Notes under the pieces: generated by a model
Seen by the model: the letters and a program-made list of their open reading frames with translations, nothing else
Databases searched by the model: none
Told to the model about the DNA's origin: nothing
Program-made: the position numbers and the translations under genes
Assembly (NCBI GenBank): GCA_910890315.1
Contig: CAJVGD010000028.1
Span: 62,001 to 126,000 of the forward strand
DNA from: Serendipita indica DSM 11827
Taxonomy: Eukaryota; Basidiomycota; Agaricomycetes; Sebacinales; Serendipitaceae
DNA length: 64,000 nucleotides
Reading direction: 5' to 3'
Shown: piece by piece, positions 35,052 through 47,409 of the stretch
How positions within the stretch are numbered: the stretch's first letter is position 1
How the letters are laid out: each line of letters begins with the position of its first letter

Positions 35052-37068
35052 ATGCTGCAATCGTCTACAAAGAAGAAAAAGACGGGTAAAAAGGTGGCAG
35101 AACCAGATCATGGACTCCTGATGCATGGCATATCACAAGCGCAAGTGGAGATACCGATCCAAGTCCCAAGCACAGTAGCAATCCCAGACTGGTACGTGTC
35201 ATTTCAGACGTATAAATTAACTCAACGTACTATAAAGCTATCGTTGGAACCTCCTTCCAACTTTTCGCGGCCAAGAACGTCTCAATCACTTGGCCACTGC
35301 GAGAAAGGAGAGCCTTAGACTGGTCGAGGGCGAAATTGCGGCAACCAAAAAGGCCATCGAGAATAGCAACGCGGAAATTTTGAACTTAGAAGCGACGATT
35401 AGTCGCAGCAGCCATGCTGCGAGTCTAATGGAGAAGTGCTCGGAATCAATCAAAACGATTAGAAACGAGACCTCGTGTCTTGACGACATTCCGAAAACAA
35501 TACTTGCGTCGGCTACTGGGCTTAAAAGCTTTGACATGTGTGAAGCTATAGCTCGCCTTGTTGGAAATAGTTCATCAGACGAATTCGAGGCCTTCGGCAC
35601 CCTGATGTCTGAGTGGTCTACCAACGCCGCGAAGATGAAGGCAATGATAGTAGAAATGCAGAAGGAGCTGCTGGACTGGCGCTTGGAACATGCGCTTGAC
35701 AGTGGCCACCTCTCACAGCTCGAAGACTACCACCACTCGTTAATGGAGATTATCAATACCACCTCCGCCGTTATGTCCCCAATTCGGAGAACGCCAACCG
35801 AAGTCTGGGCCAAAATATTTGACTACTGGGTCCATGATCGTGACCTTGTAGCCAGCCATCATAACCTTCCTTCTCCACTTCTGCTCGGCCACGTTTGTAG
35901 CGTGTGGCGCCAAATCTGTCTCAGTACGCCAAGCCTATGGAGGCGGGTTGATATTCATCCATTTGATTTCTGGCCGCAGTCTTTGCTTGACATCGTCACT
36001 CTGGCACAAATTGCGGGCAGCGGGCAGTCATTGGACTACGTGTTCTTTGATCAGTTCCGAGCTTATTGGGGAGATGAAGCCCAGGATCTTAGTTTCAATG
36101 GGTCATTTTACCCTGAATATTATCAGTCGGTACGGCGTGATCTGGCCCAAAGCAAAGGGAAACTCGCAAATCTTCCCCGTCTGCGGCTTTACCTAAGCCC
36201 TAGCGCTCCCCTCACTGTCCCTACGCTCTCGGTCAACTCTACCAAAAAACTTACCCTCTGTGGGAATTCCGCACCACGAGACCACGACTTGGCCGCGCTG
36301 CTGACTCTGTGCGTGTCTGCGGAGGAGTTGGTTATGGAGAATGTTTGGCTCACAAGTACTTCCTCCGTCTCAATGCCGAAGTTGAAATGTCTCCGTTTGC
36401 GAATCAACCGGTTCGAATCATTTAACATTTCCGCCTTACTCGAGCCTTCACTTCAAGAGCTCGATATTCGTCATGCCGACGCACATTCCTCGATCATGTG
36501 CTCTACCAATTCAGCCCTTCTGACAAACCTACGGAAGCTCGCGGTTACCCCACATGAGCATTCGTTACTTTCCCACCTCATGACGCCAAACCTGAAGCAG
36601 GTCAAGATTTACCCTCCAAACTCGACTTCAGCTGCGGAGGCAAGCAGACCTGATTCGACAGGTAGTGTCGTCGAGTCCTTCGTCGTTGCATTTCTACCAA
36701 GACTTCAGAAAGTAGAGGAGGTGACATTCTGCGAATGGCCAAAGCCGTCATTAACTGCAGACTACCTCGACGTACTCAAAAGCATGCTCAGTGCCTCGTC
36801 TCCCCGACACGTCCGCTTGGAGGGATGCCATCTCGACCCGGTCGCGCTCATCTCTCTACTTGCCAAAGCCAACGGCGAGAAGGTCGATATGGAGGAGCTA
36901 TTGATGACCAATCTACCCAAGAGTAACGACACCAATTCTCCTCCACTCCCTGTCACGTCCAATTTGAAGTCAGTCACCGAACTTACGATATCCTCCTGTA
37001 CTGGTGTGACACGGAACGAGTGCGACATATTGGCGTCGACAGTAGGCAAGCTGAACATCTATGTGTAG
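35052..37068 (+). CDS. F-box-like/LRR protein, family A, long coiled-coil form (unit 1, second gene)
   Basis: Two exons: MLQSSTKKKKTGKKV... to an intron near 35193, then YRWNLLPTFRGQERL and an uninterrupted frame to 37068. Layout: coiled coil with heptads (LRLVEGEIAATKKAIENSN; ISRSSHAASLMEKCSESI; VEMQKELLDWRLEHALDSG); core RRTPTEVWAKIFDYWVHDRD...LLLGHVCSVWRQICLSTPSLW; a HPFDFWPQSLLDI block; LRR-like body; LAVTPHEHSLLSHLMTPNLK; the acidic ANGEKVDMEELL linker; tail SSCTGVTRNECDILASTVGKL. Likely a cytosolic or nuclear SCF adaptor. Closest relatives are the genes at 39156 and 52835. Confidence 0.85.
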
Positions 37069-37404
37069 TTTAGCGTGGAGTATGAATCAACTCGAATTGA
37101 ACTTCTCGTACAAAGCTACTTCTGAGAGGCATGAACGAACAAAGGAGAAAGATCAGGCCGCCTTTATAATCTAGCCATATTGGTTGAGACATCATGGCCA
37201 ATAGAACGATACGTTAGGTATTCATTAGGGCCGCTGAATGCAACGCTCCCCAGGTTGAAAGGTGAAACTATCGTTGGTTTCACGCGGAAGATGGGAAGGA
37301 ATAAATTGCCTGGTCAAGATAAGTCTGGTTATAGCACCAAATATGCTGGCTTAGTGGCATATACTCGCTCAAATTAGGGCCGGGCGAATGCAATGTCCGT
37401 GGAA
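37069..37404. other. Intergenic between duplication units
   Basis: No gene seen. The right border is where similarity to the dynamitin 5' region begins. Confidence 0.35.
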
Positions 37405-37680
37405 CAGGTCAGAGTCAGTTGATTTATCCGAGCCACGTGAATAGCGGCATACTATACACGTTGTGAAAGGGTGACAAGAGCGAAAATGCATGAGCGATTG
37501 CAAGGTTAACAGGATGGGTGGGTTCACCTCGTCACTTTATGGCCCTTCGAAGCCCTTTGGTAGCTTCTTTCCCTGTATGACTAATAAAGCGTGTCACCTT
37601 TCATCGTTATTCATTCCACACACAAAAACTGGTCGTATGCTTGGCATACTTTGTGGTCGAATCTAGGTTGAACCCGACCA
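37405..37680 (-). pseudogene. Decayed partial copy of the dynamitin 5' region
   Basis: This stretch repeats, with substitutions and deletions, the DNA at about 33050-33590. Matched phrases are ATCCGAGCCACGTG, GAGCGATTGCAAGGTTA versus GCGAATGCAAAGTTA, TCACCTCGTC, GCCCTTCGAA versus GCCTTTCGGAA, and GGCATACTTTGTGG...TCGAATCTAGGTTGA versus GGCATATTTTGCGG...TCGAATCCAGGTTGG. It covers remnants of dynamitin exons 1 and 3-4 and their introns. It has no usable start and was evidently carried along when the adjacent F-box pair duplicated. Confidence 0.7.
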
Positions 37681-37744
37681 CCTGGTCACACACAATCCGT
37701 TCAACAATTCTACTTGAAAGGTCGCACCCTATATACTTCCTAGA

Positions 37745-39062
37745 ATGCTCAGTTCTAATGACCTCGTGCAGTCAAACTCCGAGTCGTATGTCATATCTCC
37801 TAGGTACAATGTTACGAGCTGACCTGTAAGCCAGTTACTGTTCAAGCCTCCCTCCGACTCTTGTAGGTACATTTCCTGCGGAGCTGTGGATCACAATCTT
37901 CCGCTATTGGATTACGGATCGCGATCAGAGAAACAGTCGCCTTGACCTTCCATCCCCACTTATCCTTGGCCAAGTTTGCCGCAGGTAGCGCCATATTGCG
38001 CTCAATACTTCGTCTTTGTGGAAAAGGGTAGACCTATACCCGTTTACCTGGTGGCCACGCGCAATCGTAGAAAGGGTTGAAGCAATCCAAGCAGCTGTGA
38101 GCAAGAGCAGTACAATCCGTTACCATCTTTCCGAAAATGATCCACCTAGATGGGACGCTCAAGCTCGAGGTTTGGCCTTTCCCAGGCACTTCGAACACAC
38201 AGTTCCATCTCAACGGCACGACCTTGTCCAATTACCATCGAGTCTTAGGAAGGAGATTACGTCAGTTTACTTTCGTCTCGGGCGTACATACGGCCTTGGC
38301 GATCTCTACTATTTTCCCATGGTGAATGTCAGAACCGTAGTAATTTATGGATCATCTGGCTGCACCGTAGTATACGCAATCACAGTTCTCAGGCGATTAC
38401 CCGCACTAGAAGATCTGACGCTGGAGAACGTCCCGACCTTAAAAGTGGATCGAAGAGTGATACCGGAACTCGTGCGTTTGTGCGTCCGCACTGACGGCGT
38501 CAGGTTGTTCAACATCTTACCTTTCCTCTCCACGGCCCTAAAAGTGCTTGATATTTGCTGCAGTGATCCAAATGGGGCGTGCCTGTCTGGTGACCCACTG
38601 CATTTACCGCGTTTAATTTCTCTCGCTATTACTCCTTTCGAGAATTTTCTTGTCACTCGCATGAAGGTACCTAGATTGGAGAAGTTGACCCTCTACCCAC
38701 CACAGAATCCGACTTTCAGCTCTGCCGAAACTTCACCCACGTCTCTCGATATGCTTGCGACTGCCCTCAAACCACACCTAGAGAAGATAGAGACACTTAT
38801 ATTCTCGGATTGGAGCGATAGTTCAACAAGCGGAGATTGCGTCTCCACACTTGGACGATTGGTCAGTGACTGCCCATCTCTTGAACGGGTGCGCTTCGAT
38901 GGATGCAGAGTTGATGGTCGTGCTCTAACCTCCATCTTTCGGTATATGGCTTACAGAGCAAAGACGCTTCAAGAGCTAGCTTTTTCGTCGTGTACTTATC
39001 TGACGCAAGACGACTGCGATACGTTGGCGTCGCAGGTGACAACATTAAACGTATATATATGA
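37745..39062 (+). pseudogene. F-box-like/LRR protein, family A (unit 2, first gene), nonsense codon in F-box core
   Basis: Direct paralogue of the gene at 33637. The core reads TFPAELWITIFRYWITDRDQ, then LGQVCRR, then TAG at 37986-37988, then RHIALNTSSLWKRVDLYPF. The TAG replaces the Trp codon of the family's CRxWR motif (TGG in unit 1). The 348 codons after the stop stay open through LENVPTLKVDRR, LAITPFENFLVTRMKVPRLE and the tail SSCTYLTQDDCDTLASQV. A single substitution, not an indel, breaks it. Downstream integrity implies the loss is recent or that a truncated product from a downstream ATG is made. Confidence 0.7.
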
Positions 39063-39155
39063 CAATAATGCTCCTTGCTCTTGTATTTGTCGCTGTTCCA
39101 GCGCCTATGACCCATCAAGCAAAGTGAGCCCACTTATTCTCCAACCACTCGCATT

Positions 39156-41180
39156 ATGCAGCAAACCCCTGCGAATAAGAAAGCGCAATCAGCCCCCACA
39201 CTATACGAAGAAGTTTCTATACCCTCACCTAATCGAATCGGATTCCAGATAACCACGTCACAAACGATGAAAGCCGAGTACGCGTTCATTTGGCCCTATA
39301 TTGTGACTAATTATGCATAGATCTATCACGAATGACCCTCTCACCGACCGTGGTCATGCTCGTCTCGCTCGCCTGACGGCTGCGAAAAAAGAAGAGCTGC
39401 AATTGGCTTGGGAGCAGATCCAGAGGACGAGGGATCAGATAGTAGAGATCGATAGATCAGTATCCATCCTCCACAACACAATCAATCATACGCGTCATGC
39501 GGTGGACGTACTGGAGAAGAGTCGACAGTCTTTGGCGGCCATCACCAACAGTATAACAGGTTTAGACCTAGTGTCCAATACAATCGCGGCATCCAAGAAT
39601 GGACATCCCGCGCCTGAAATCTGCCAAACTGCCGCGCGTCTCGTTGGAAGCATAAATTCAGCAGAGGAGCTCGCGGACCAGGGCCGTAAATGGATCGTTA
39701 GGGAAATCAACTCAAAGATGTTATCTTCAATTTGGAACTGGAATTGCGCGAGTGGAACTTCGAGCTTGCATTCCACAGAGGCCATCTCGCGCACATTGAG
39801 GCCTATTACGCCTCGGTGGAGGACGTACTCAATGGAGCCAAAGTACTCCTCTCACCTGTGCGGATAGTCCCACCCGAGATCTGGGTGAAGATCTTTGAGT
39901 ACTGGATCAAAGATCGGGACCTCGCAACCACCCACCTCTCCCTTCCCTCCCCGTTGGTCCTTGGTCACGTGTGCAGTAAATGGCGCCAAATAGTTCACGG
40001 TACACCAAAACTGTGGAAACGATGCGACCTTTACCCATTCACTTGGTGGCCCCAATCACTTCTCAACATATTTATGCAGTCAAGGAGAGCTGGTGGAGGA
40101 AATAATGCCATACGCTATCATTTTCTCGCCGAAAACCTGCCAACCTGGAGTATCCAAGCACGTCAAAGCTCACAAACCGGGCGGGCCTATGTGGGTCCTA
40201 GGTTTGGTCGCACTCGTAGACTTGTGCAAGTTCCCGCAGATGAGATGCTCCATATCTCCTCAGTCCATTTCAAAGTGACAAGCCAGCTGAGTTTTGATAA
40301 TTACTCCCATCTGCCATTAGCAAATTTTCACAATGTCGTCATTCGCGGCAACTCGACTGACTTAGGAGGAGAGTTGGCTTCCTTCCTCAAAATGCTAAGC
40401 TCGGTAGAAGAGTTGAAGATGGAAGACGTCTGGTTTACAGGCGCAACTTCCATATCCATGCCGCATTTGAGGCGATTGGCTTTCCATTTTGACCAATTCA
40501 ACCCCTCCGATATATCAATATTGCTCCATGCGAATCTCGAAGAGCTCATAATTCGCCATAATGGTACCAATACCATTTCATTTGGTTCTGGTTTCGTACC
40601 ACCATTGCCGGATCTTCGTCATCTCGGGGTAACGCCGCACGATTATTCAATGATCGAGCGTTTAATGACGCCAAATTTGAAGCATGTGACGTTGTATCCC
40701 ACAGAAGAGCCTACCATCGATGCAACCGAGGTGCAGCAATCACCGAGCAGTCCCCAGTCCAACTCGCCGCCCACTGTGGTCGACTATCTGATTAAAGCGT
40801 TGGTCCCAAAGCTTCACACAGTGGAAGAGGTGACATTCACTGAGTGGAAGTCACGATTCACGGACATGGGCTGTGTTTCTACTTTGGAACGACTACTTGG
40901 TGTACCTTCGTCCCTTCACCACGTCATCTTCAACAGGTGCCACCTGGACGGGCCTGCACTCATCTCTTGTCTCGCCAAAGCCAATGGCGAAAAAGTAGAC
41001 ATTGAGGAAATTCTGACTTCAGAGGAGCGCTACCCGCGGGATATCGATGCGCCCTCAGTTTCCACGTCATTGCGATTCAAGTCTCTCGGCGAGCTTACAC
41101 TCTCGTCGTGTACTGGCATAACTCGTGATGAGTGTGACATTTTGGCGTCTACGGTAGGCAAGTTGAACATCTATCTCTAG
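39156..41180 (+). CDS. F-box-like/LRR protein, family A, long coiled-coil form (unit 2, second gene; apparent frameshift)
   Basis: Start MQQTPANKKAQS at 39156, intron at about 39276-39320, then coiled coil (ARLARLTAAKKEELQLAWEQ; IDRSVSILHNTINHTRHAV). At 39714-39716 the run AAA must gain one A to continue as KDVIFNLELELREWNFEL, matching the EMQKELLDWRLEHAL block of the sister gene. The rest is intact: core RIVPPEIWVKIFEYWIKDRD...LVLGHVCSKWRQIVHGTPKLW, LYPFTWWPQSLLNI, LGVTPHDYSMIERLMTPNLK, NGEKVDIEEIL, tail SSCTGITRDECDILASTVGKL. The break fits the homopolymer pattern, so the gene is probably functional. Confidence 0.75.
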
Positions 41181-41630
41181 TTCAACGCAAATGCGAAGCG
41201 ATTTGGCGATACCTTTGTACGTTACGAGTCGTAGCCTCGCAATTGATCGAACATTCCGAGATTTGAATACTCTATATGCCGAATGTCCATGAGAAGACGG
41301 CGCTCTCTTGTGCTCTATTGTGTATCCCTGACGCTTCCGAGCTAAATTGGCACATCGAACCGGGAATATAGGAGAAACCTATGAAAAATTGACTACTTTC
41401 TCGAACCCATTTGAAGGGCAGCCTGCTGGTGATGTGGTGCCTATCAGGGCAGTCATGACTCCGGTGAGCTGGGCGACTTAAGTTGAGGAGGAAACTCGCC
41501 ATTCAAAACCCGCATTTTCACCCGGAGACGGAGTCTGTGGGGCCGTCGTGGATTGAAAGTGAAAAACTGCTATAGAAGAAATCCATATACGCGAGTAGAT
41601 TGAGATCTTGATTACATTTCAATACCATAT
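41181..41630. other. Intergenic between converging genes
   Basis: No gene seen; it holds the 3' regions of a family-A gene (plus) and a family-B gene (minus). Confidence 0.4.
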
Positions 41631-43941
41631 CTATGGGTCATCGTATCTGCCGATTGTAAGCACGACGTAAGACGGGCCACAAAGTAAACATACGTGTATC
41701 TGACACCTTCAGCAGTGATTGTGACAGCACTCGGAATGTTGACGTTTTCAGTGTACCAATTCCTGCATACCTTGGCTCTCATACTCGAAGATAGCTTCGA
41801 TTTCACTCGCTGCCACTCATCCTCCCGCGTTCTCCACGTCCGAAGTACTTCGAGGTCATCGTCTGGGTATGGGCTCAGCTTAGGTAGAGTAGGATGCCGT
41901 GAAGAAGTGCCAGTGACCACACGGGGTTCAGTCGTCAGGCTCCGCGATGAGCCAATCGATGGATACCGACAGTAGATCAGAGACCGGTGACAAAACATGC
42001 AACCAGACCTAGTGTGAATGAGAATGCGAGGAGAATTGAGGAGAAACAACACTTGCACATTGGTATCCAGTAGTCCATCCAAGTTTCCGCGCCACGATAA
42101 CTCTAGATTTGATGGCCTCTCCACCCGCCATCCGGCGAGAATATCTAGTACAAGACAGAGGTGCTTGAATGGAGCTGTTGAAGTGAACTTGACAGACTTA
42201 ATGGGCCGTACATTTGATTTGATCAATGGTGATTTGGTACTGTTGCGTGCTTCGAGCATGATGAAGAAGATGTCCCATTCGATATGCGCATCTAATACCC
42301 AGTTCTCCAAACATGGTAGAGACCTGGCGTACTCCACAGCAGCAACCATCCATGGCGTCACAGTACTTGCGTATTCCATCTCTTGATGGTCATAGGTGAG
42401 ATTCAGAGTAGTCAGGTGCTTCATTGTCGTAAATCTCTTTTCTCCGTGTACTAGGTAGTATCAGCTTTATATTCAATGGATTAGTTGAACAAAGGGATAC
42501 CTGAGAAGGGACTCCTGAGGCTGTTGGAGATGCGCAACGTTACCAGGTTTGGCCACCACTTCAACTTGAAAGGTCGTGATGAACCATCTGGAGTGCGTGG
42601 AATCCACCTCAGCGTCAATTCGCTGACATTCCCCGAACGAAGTTGGGACCACCTATCACATTCATCCTGAACCTCGAGTCGTGTTATAGAGGGTGCAAGT
42701 TGTAACAGTTTTAATCCCACGGTGCGCCTCTCAATGGCAGCCGTCAGATTTACCATCTTGAGGTTCGGTAGACCATCAACAGAAGCACAAAGCGGGAGCA
42801 AGCGGTTTGCATGTTCTCCAGAGAGATCAAGTTGGGCAACGTTTGGTAGTGCGGATACCAATAGTCGCAGTAGCCGGACAAGGGAGCCTGGGTAGTGCTC
42901 ATCGTCAAACGAGTGTACCCGGATTTGGAGGGTGGTAAGTTGTAGAAGATGAGCGAATGTATCGTCTGGTGTGAGGTTGTCTACAGAGTCGGTTATGGCC
43001 AGAATTATATGCAAGCGTCGCAGCTGAGCGGCGGGATGAAGATGATAGAAGAGGTCGGATAGTTCTGATGAATCAATTGTGACCGTGAAATTTACTAGTG
43101 CAGCCGAGAAGGAAGGAATGAGATGTCGCGAGATGCCCGGGATGCAGTCGAATAGCTCTACGTTGTGCCAGTGCACTGGGGGAGGTGTCTCCAAAGGTAA
43201 GGGAATGGAGGTCTCGTGACTTTCATGAAAGGTTGCGCTTTCTGCATTCCTGATTTGATGCAAGTGTGGAATAACTTTGCAAACATGCACATATGCGACC
43301 ACCCGCTTCATTGATAACGGCCACTTGGTGTTCAAAAGCGTTGGCTTGATATCTAATCCATCTATAGATGCGAGTTTGGGATGAATATTCGCATATGCAA
43401 GGATCTTGGACTGTGCTCCTTCGTCCGCGGAGCTCGTTGAGCCGAGCTCTAATCGTTTCAGAGCTGGGAGGGATCCAACTATCTCCTCCAAAGAACGCAG
43501 GCAGGCATCAAGGTCCCCATCCAGTACGTACTTGCCGGCAATCAGGTCGAGGTTTACGATCCTCTCCCGATGCTGCTTTAACGCCAGTAGCATATTCTCT
43601 AGTTCCCTTCCTGTTGTTTTGGTATCAATTCGTACGGTAAGTGCTCGTTTAGCGGAAAGGGAGCAACCCAACACGATTTTGGAGAGTGAATCCTCGAGTC
43701 GGCTATCAGCGTTCAAGGTCGTCCAAAGTTGAGGTTCTGACAAAATAAATTGTTCCCAGTGGCGAGAGACAGTCGTAAGATCCAGGAGGCGGTCAATGTA
43801 GAGACCTGGAAGCCCGACATGAGGGTGTGGGAGAGATAAATGAACAATGTCCGCGCTGATATGCTGGGGGAAATGCTGAAGAGGGTCCATGACCAATGGC
43901 AGCTGGACCTTGTATCTCGCTGGCCGGAACGCCACCTCCAT
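41631..43941 (-). CDS. F-box-like/LRR protein, family B
   Basis: Long first exon (43941 to about 42506). The family-like start may be MDPLQHF at 43890. Core: FPQHISADIVHLSLPHPHVG, IDRLLDLTTVSRHWEQFIL, SEPQLWTTL. Body: LEEIVGSLPALKRLELG, an LRR-like run, APSITRLEV. Second exon: KHLTTLNLTY, EYASTVTPWMVAAV, LENWVLDAHIEWDIFFIMLEA, PIKSVKFTSTAPF, RPSNLELSWRGNLDGLLDTNV. A 48-nt intron at 42011-42058 uses a GC donor (gcaagt...ctag). Then SGCMFCHRSLIYC, LSPYPDDDLEVLRTWRTRE and VTITAEGVR. A last intron and micro-exon end YDDP at 41631. It is the only family-B copy here readable without a frame correction. Confidence 0.8.
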
Positions 43942-44321
43942 GCTGCTCTAACAAGAGGGCGGAGCAGTTGCTATCGCGAATGAAGGAAGAAGAGAAGATA
44001 AAGCTGAGAGCGGCGTGGGTTGTTACTACCGAAAAGGTGCTCGCTGCTTAATCGGCAAAAGGCCTTTGGAATACACATTGATCAGTCGTGGCTACACAAT
44101 GTTGATGTGAATAAAGGCCAGACTTGCTCACTGACTTGATTGAATGCTAAAATGATCGAGATTATAAACAAATAACTCGTATTTGAGTCCAATCTGCAGA
44201 TGAGCCCGCTTGACGCCGTCGGAGTTGAGTCCAAGCCTGGGACAAACTTTGACCTAATCGCCACCCGGACTCCAAGTGGCCGTTATATAATCGCGGGCTC
44301 TGTGTCTCTGATACAAACGAT
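43942..44321. other. Divergent promoter region (family-B gene / TSR1)
   Basis: No coding signal. A-T-rich with ataaacaaataactcg near 44164 and tatataatcg at 44284. It must drive both the F-box gene (minus) and the ribosome-assembly gene TSR1 (plus). Confidence 0.4.
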
Positions 44322-47256
44322 ATGTCGACTCATCACCACAGATCGACTCTGAAACAAGTCTGTTGTTTGCCATTCACTTGATTTTGACTAATCTCCGACT
44401 TTTGTGATCCTTTTTTCACCATATGCGCGCATACATTTGACATTGCAGAAAAACAAGCCGTTCAAGTCAAAGCATGCAACCAAGGGATCTCTAAAAGAAC
44501 AAGCCAAGGGCCGAGTCCCACAATATCACGCAGCGAGCGGCGTCGCTGGCGCAGGCGTAGTGAAAAGAGCAGATCCGCGCATCCCTCCCATCATGTCCCA
44601 AGCGCAATCAAAACTAAATCGACGGAACCAGGCAAAGCAGATTCAAAAGGCCAAACGACAGAGCTTGGTCGAGGCGACGAGACTTTTCAACGGCGTAGAT
44701 GGAACCCCGCGCGTTGTTGCTGTTGTCCCACTATGCAAGGATATTTCTGCGAGAGATCTAGTCCTCAAATTGCTGAAAGGGCTGGGCGAGGATGCCGAGT
44801 CGATTACGGCGGACTGTCCTGAGCGAGGAATCTGGCGAGCACGGTGCGCATATATCAAGTATTTCTGCATACATCTTACATCTGTACTATAGAGCGGAGC
44901 GGTTCCGTACGAGCCTTCAGTTCCTCCTCCTGCCATATGGGCAGCTGTACGCCACTTTGGATGCAGTAAAAGGCGCAGACTACATTATCCTTGGACTTTC
45001 CGCATCGACAGAAGTAGATTCCTGGGGTGACATGCTGCTTCGCTCGTTACAAGCCCAAGGTTTCCCTCAGGCAATAGCGGTCGTCCCGACGGTGGGTAGA
45101 CTTGAACTGGATTCGAATTGCCTTGGTCTCATTCTATATAGACACATGATGATACATCAATGGAAGAAAAGTCGAGAAAGTCGACTATGAAGACCGCCCA
45201 ATCCGTCATCAAATCTCTCCTCTCATTTGTACAATATTTTGTTCCCACGCTCACCCGAGTATTCGACCTGTCTTCAACGTCTGAAGCATCGACTGCCTTG
45301 CGCTCGCTATGTGAAGGCAAACCGAACGATGTACGATGGCGCATGGGTCGAGGTTATCTCGTCTCCGAAGCTCTCTCCTACGATCTTGACACTATTTCGA
45401 CCTCTGAAGAATCTACTGGATCAAAAGGGGTGCTCAAAGTCACTGGCGTGGCGCGCGGTGCGCCCATATCTGCAAACCGTCTCATCCATATACCGGGATG
45501 GGGCGACTTTCAACTCAAGCGTATAATCGCAACACCACGCAATCCTCGTGGTCCACAGGGAGACGGTACAATGGACGTCGAAGCCAAGGTGCTCAGCGAG
45601 CCGTCGACTGGAGGAGCAGGAGACGACGTTGATCAGCAAGATGACCTCGTTTCCGTTAACGAGGTGGACGATATGCAAAACGAGCAGACGTGGCCTACTG
45701 AAGAAGATATGCGTGAGGGTGCAAGTGCGATTGACGGGACGGATGGGTTACCCGACGCCGACGAGGGCACGACGCCAAAAGTCGTCAAGAGGTTCCCAAG
45801 GGCACGAGTGCGTATCAGGCTGCGTGGCTCTTGGAAGACGAGGAAGTGGACGAGGACGCGAGCGAGCCGGATGATGAAGAAGGCACCGAACGAGATGGAG
45901 GTGGCTCTGTCGATATGAACGACGGGGCGAGCGAGATGGCTTCCAAGGTCGACGACGATGAAGAGTATGAAGACGTCGTAGAGGAGAAAAGCAGCCGTGC
46001 TGTGGCATTTGAAGATATGGATATGGAAGAGGAGAAGCGACAGTACGTTTCTTTTTCCTCCCATTACATTGCGTTAACCACTTGTAGACTCGAATCATGG
46101 CGCGCACGTCAAAAGGAGCACTCGACGCATCTCGCATTCCCCGACGAAATCGATACGCCAATGGACATACCCGCCCGACAACGCTTCGCGCGATATCGTG
46201 GACTCAAATCGTTCCGCACCAGTCCTTGGGATCCAAACGAAAACTTGCCACGGGACTATGCCAAGATTTTCCGTGTTGGTGAAAAGGAGTGGGATAGCGT
46301 TAGTCGGAAGATTATGCACGGGGACGCCGGAGATGGTATAGAGGTACGTAATATGACATTTGAGGATACTGGTATGCTGATACGAGCGCTATAGCCCGGT
46401 ACACGTGACACTGGAGATTCAAGGCGTGCCGCAGGCATTTATGGACGCGTACGATCCGACTCTACCACTCGTCGTCCATGCTTTGTATCGACATGAACAC
46501 AAGAAGACTGTGCTCAACTTTACACTCCAACGCAACTCGGAGTACAACGAGCCTGTGCGCTCAAAGGTTCGCATCTACTATCGAAGTGCCTTCAATCTCA
46601 ACTCATTCTCTCTCCCTGAATAGGATTCGCTCATTCTCTGCGTTGGTCCCCGGCGACTGGCTGTGAATCCACTGTTCAGTCAGCACCTGCGGGGGGTGCA
46701 AAGAGTACGAACAATGTACACAAGTTTGAGCGATTCCTGCGTGAGGGTGTCACGTCTGTGGGGACCATTTACGGACCGTTGACATTTGGAAGACTTCCAG
46801 TCACGCTCCTCAAGGAAACCGACGATCCACAATGTGAGTCTATCCAGTTCCGCTCTATCTGAGCTCGAATAACTCTACTCGACTCACTCTAGCCCCATCT
46901 TGGTCGCGAGCGGCACACTCCTCCCACCAAGCACATCACGCATCATCGCCAAACGCATCTTACTCACAGGCCACCCAATCAAGATTCACAAACGCAGCGT
47001 AACGGTGCGATACATGTTCTTCAATCCGGCCGACGTGGCCTATTTCAAGCCAGTCCAACTCAGCACGAAATATGGACGGACGGGTCATATCATCGAAAGT
47101 TTAGGCACGCACGGATACTTCAAGGCTCATTTCGATGGAAATGTGACGCAGATGGACACGGTTTGTCTGGCACTGTACAAGCGCGTGTACCCGAAATGGG
47201 CAAAAGAGTGGTCGGCGAGTGCCAACAAGGATGGGGGAGACGAGATGGAAGAGTAA
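44322..47256 (+). CDS. TSR1: Ribosome biogenesis protein TSR1 (three apparent one-base deletions)
   Basis: TSR1 is a GTPase-like factor that occupies the 40S precursor during late maturation. Start [12 protein letters not shown], intron, then [18 protein letters not shown], the diagnostic N-terminus. The AARP2CN-like region is [19 protein letters not shown]...[14 protein letters not shown]. Later come [18 protein letters not shown], an acidic stretch, [33 protein letters not shown] and the C-terminal [18 protein letters not shown]...[15 protein letters not shown]. The frame breaks at 45791-45792 (GG should be GGG), 46691-46696 (six G should be seven) and 46893-46896 (four C should be five). 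Each repair restores conserved text, as in [20 protein letters not shown] and [13 protein letters not shown]. An essential gene with three homopolymer losses points to assembly error. Confidence 0.9.
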
Positions 47257-47409
47257 AAAATTACTGCGTGAACACGCTTGGTCGGAAAAAGGTGTATGAC
47301 ATAGCATACGAAGGATCATACAAGCCTGATGAAATGGGACGGATCCGATGCGCGTCGAGCTTGAGAGTTGAATTCGCACGACCAAAGTACAAGAACGCAA
47401 ATAGTAAAT

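Larger units (their letters stand above)
33050..41180 (+). repeat. Tandem segmental duplication (two units)
   Basis: Unit 1 (about 33050-37068) consists of dynamitin 5' region, short family-A gene and long family-A gene. Unit 2 (about 37405-41180) consists of dynamitin 5' relic, short family-A pseudogene and long family-A gene. Homology is visible in the coding parts and in non-coding DNA. For instance the spac­er before each long gene carries GCCCACTTGTTCTCCGACCACT (35026) or GCCCACTTATTCTCCAACCACT (39129), and ATGCTCAG starts both short genes. The offset is about 4.1 kb. Divergence in non-coding DNA is substantial, so the duplication is not recent. Confidence 0.75.

Noticed and set aside
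39687-39718. A 32-nt intron that would remove the 39.7-kb frame break
   Set aside because: Phase fits, but it is far shorter than the 43-60 nt introns used elsewhere and would delete residues conserved in paralogues; one missing A fits better.
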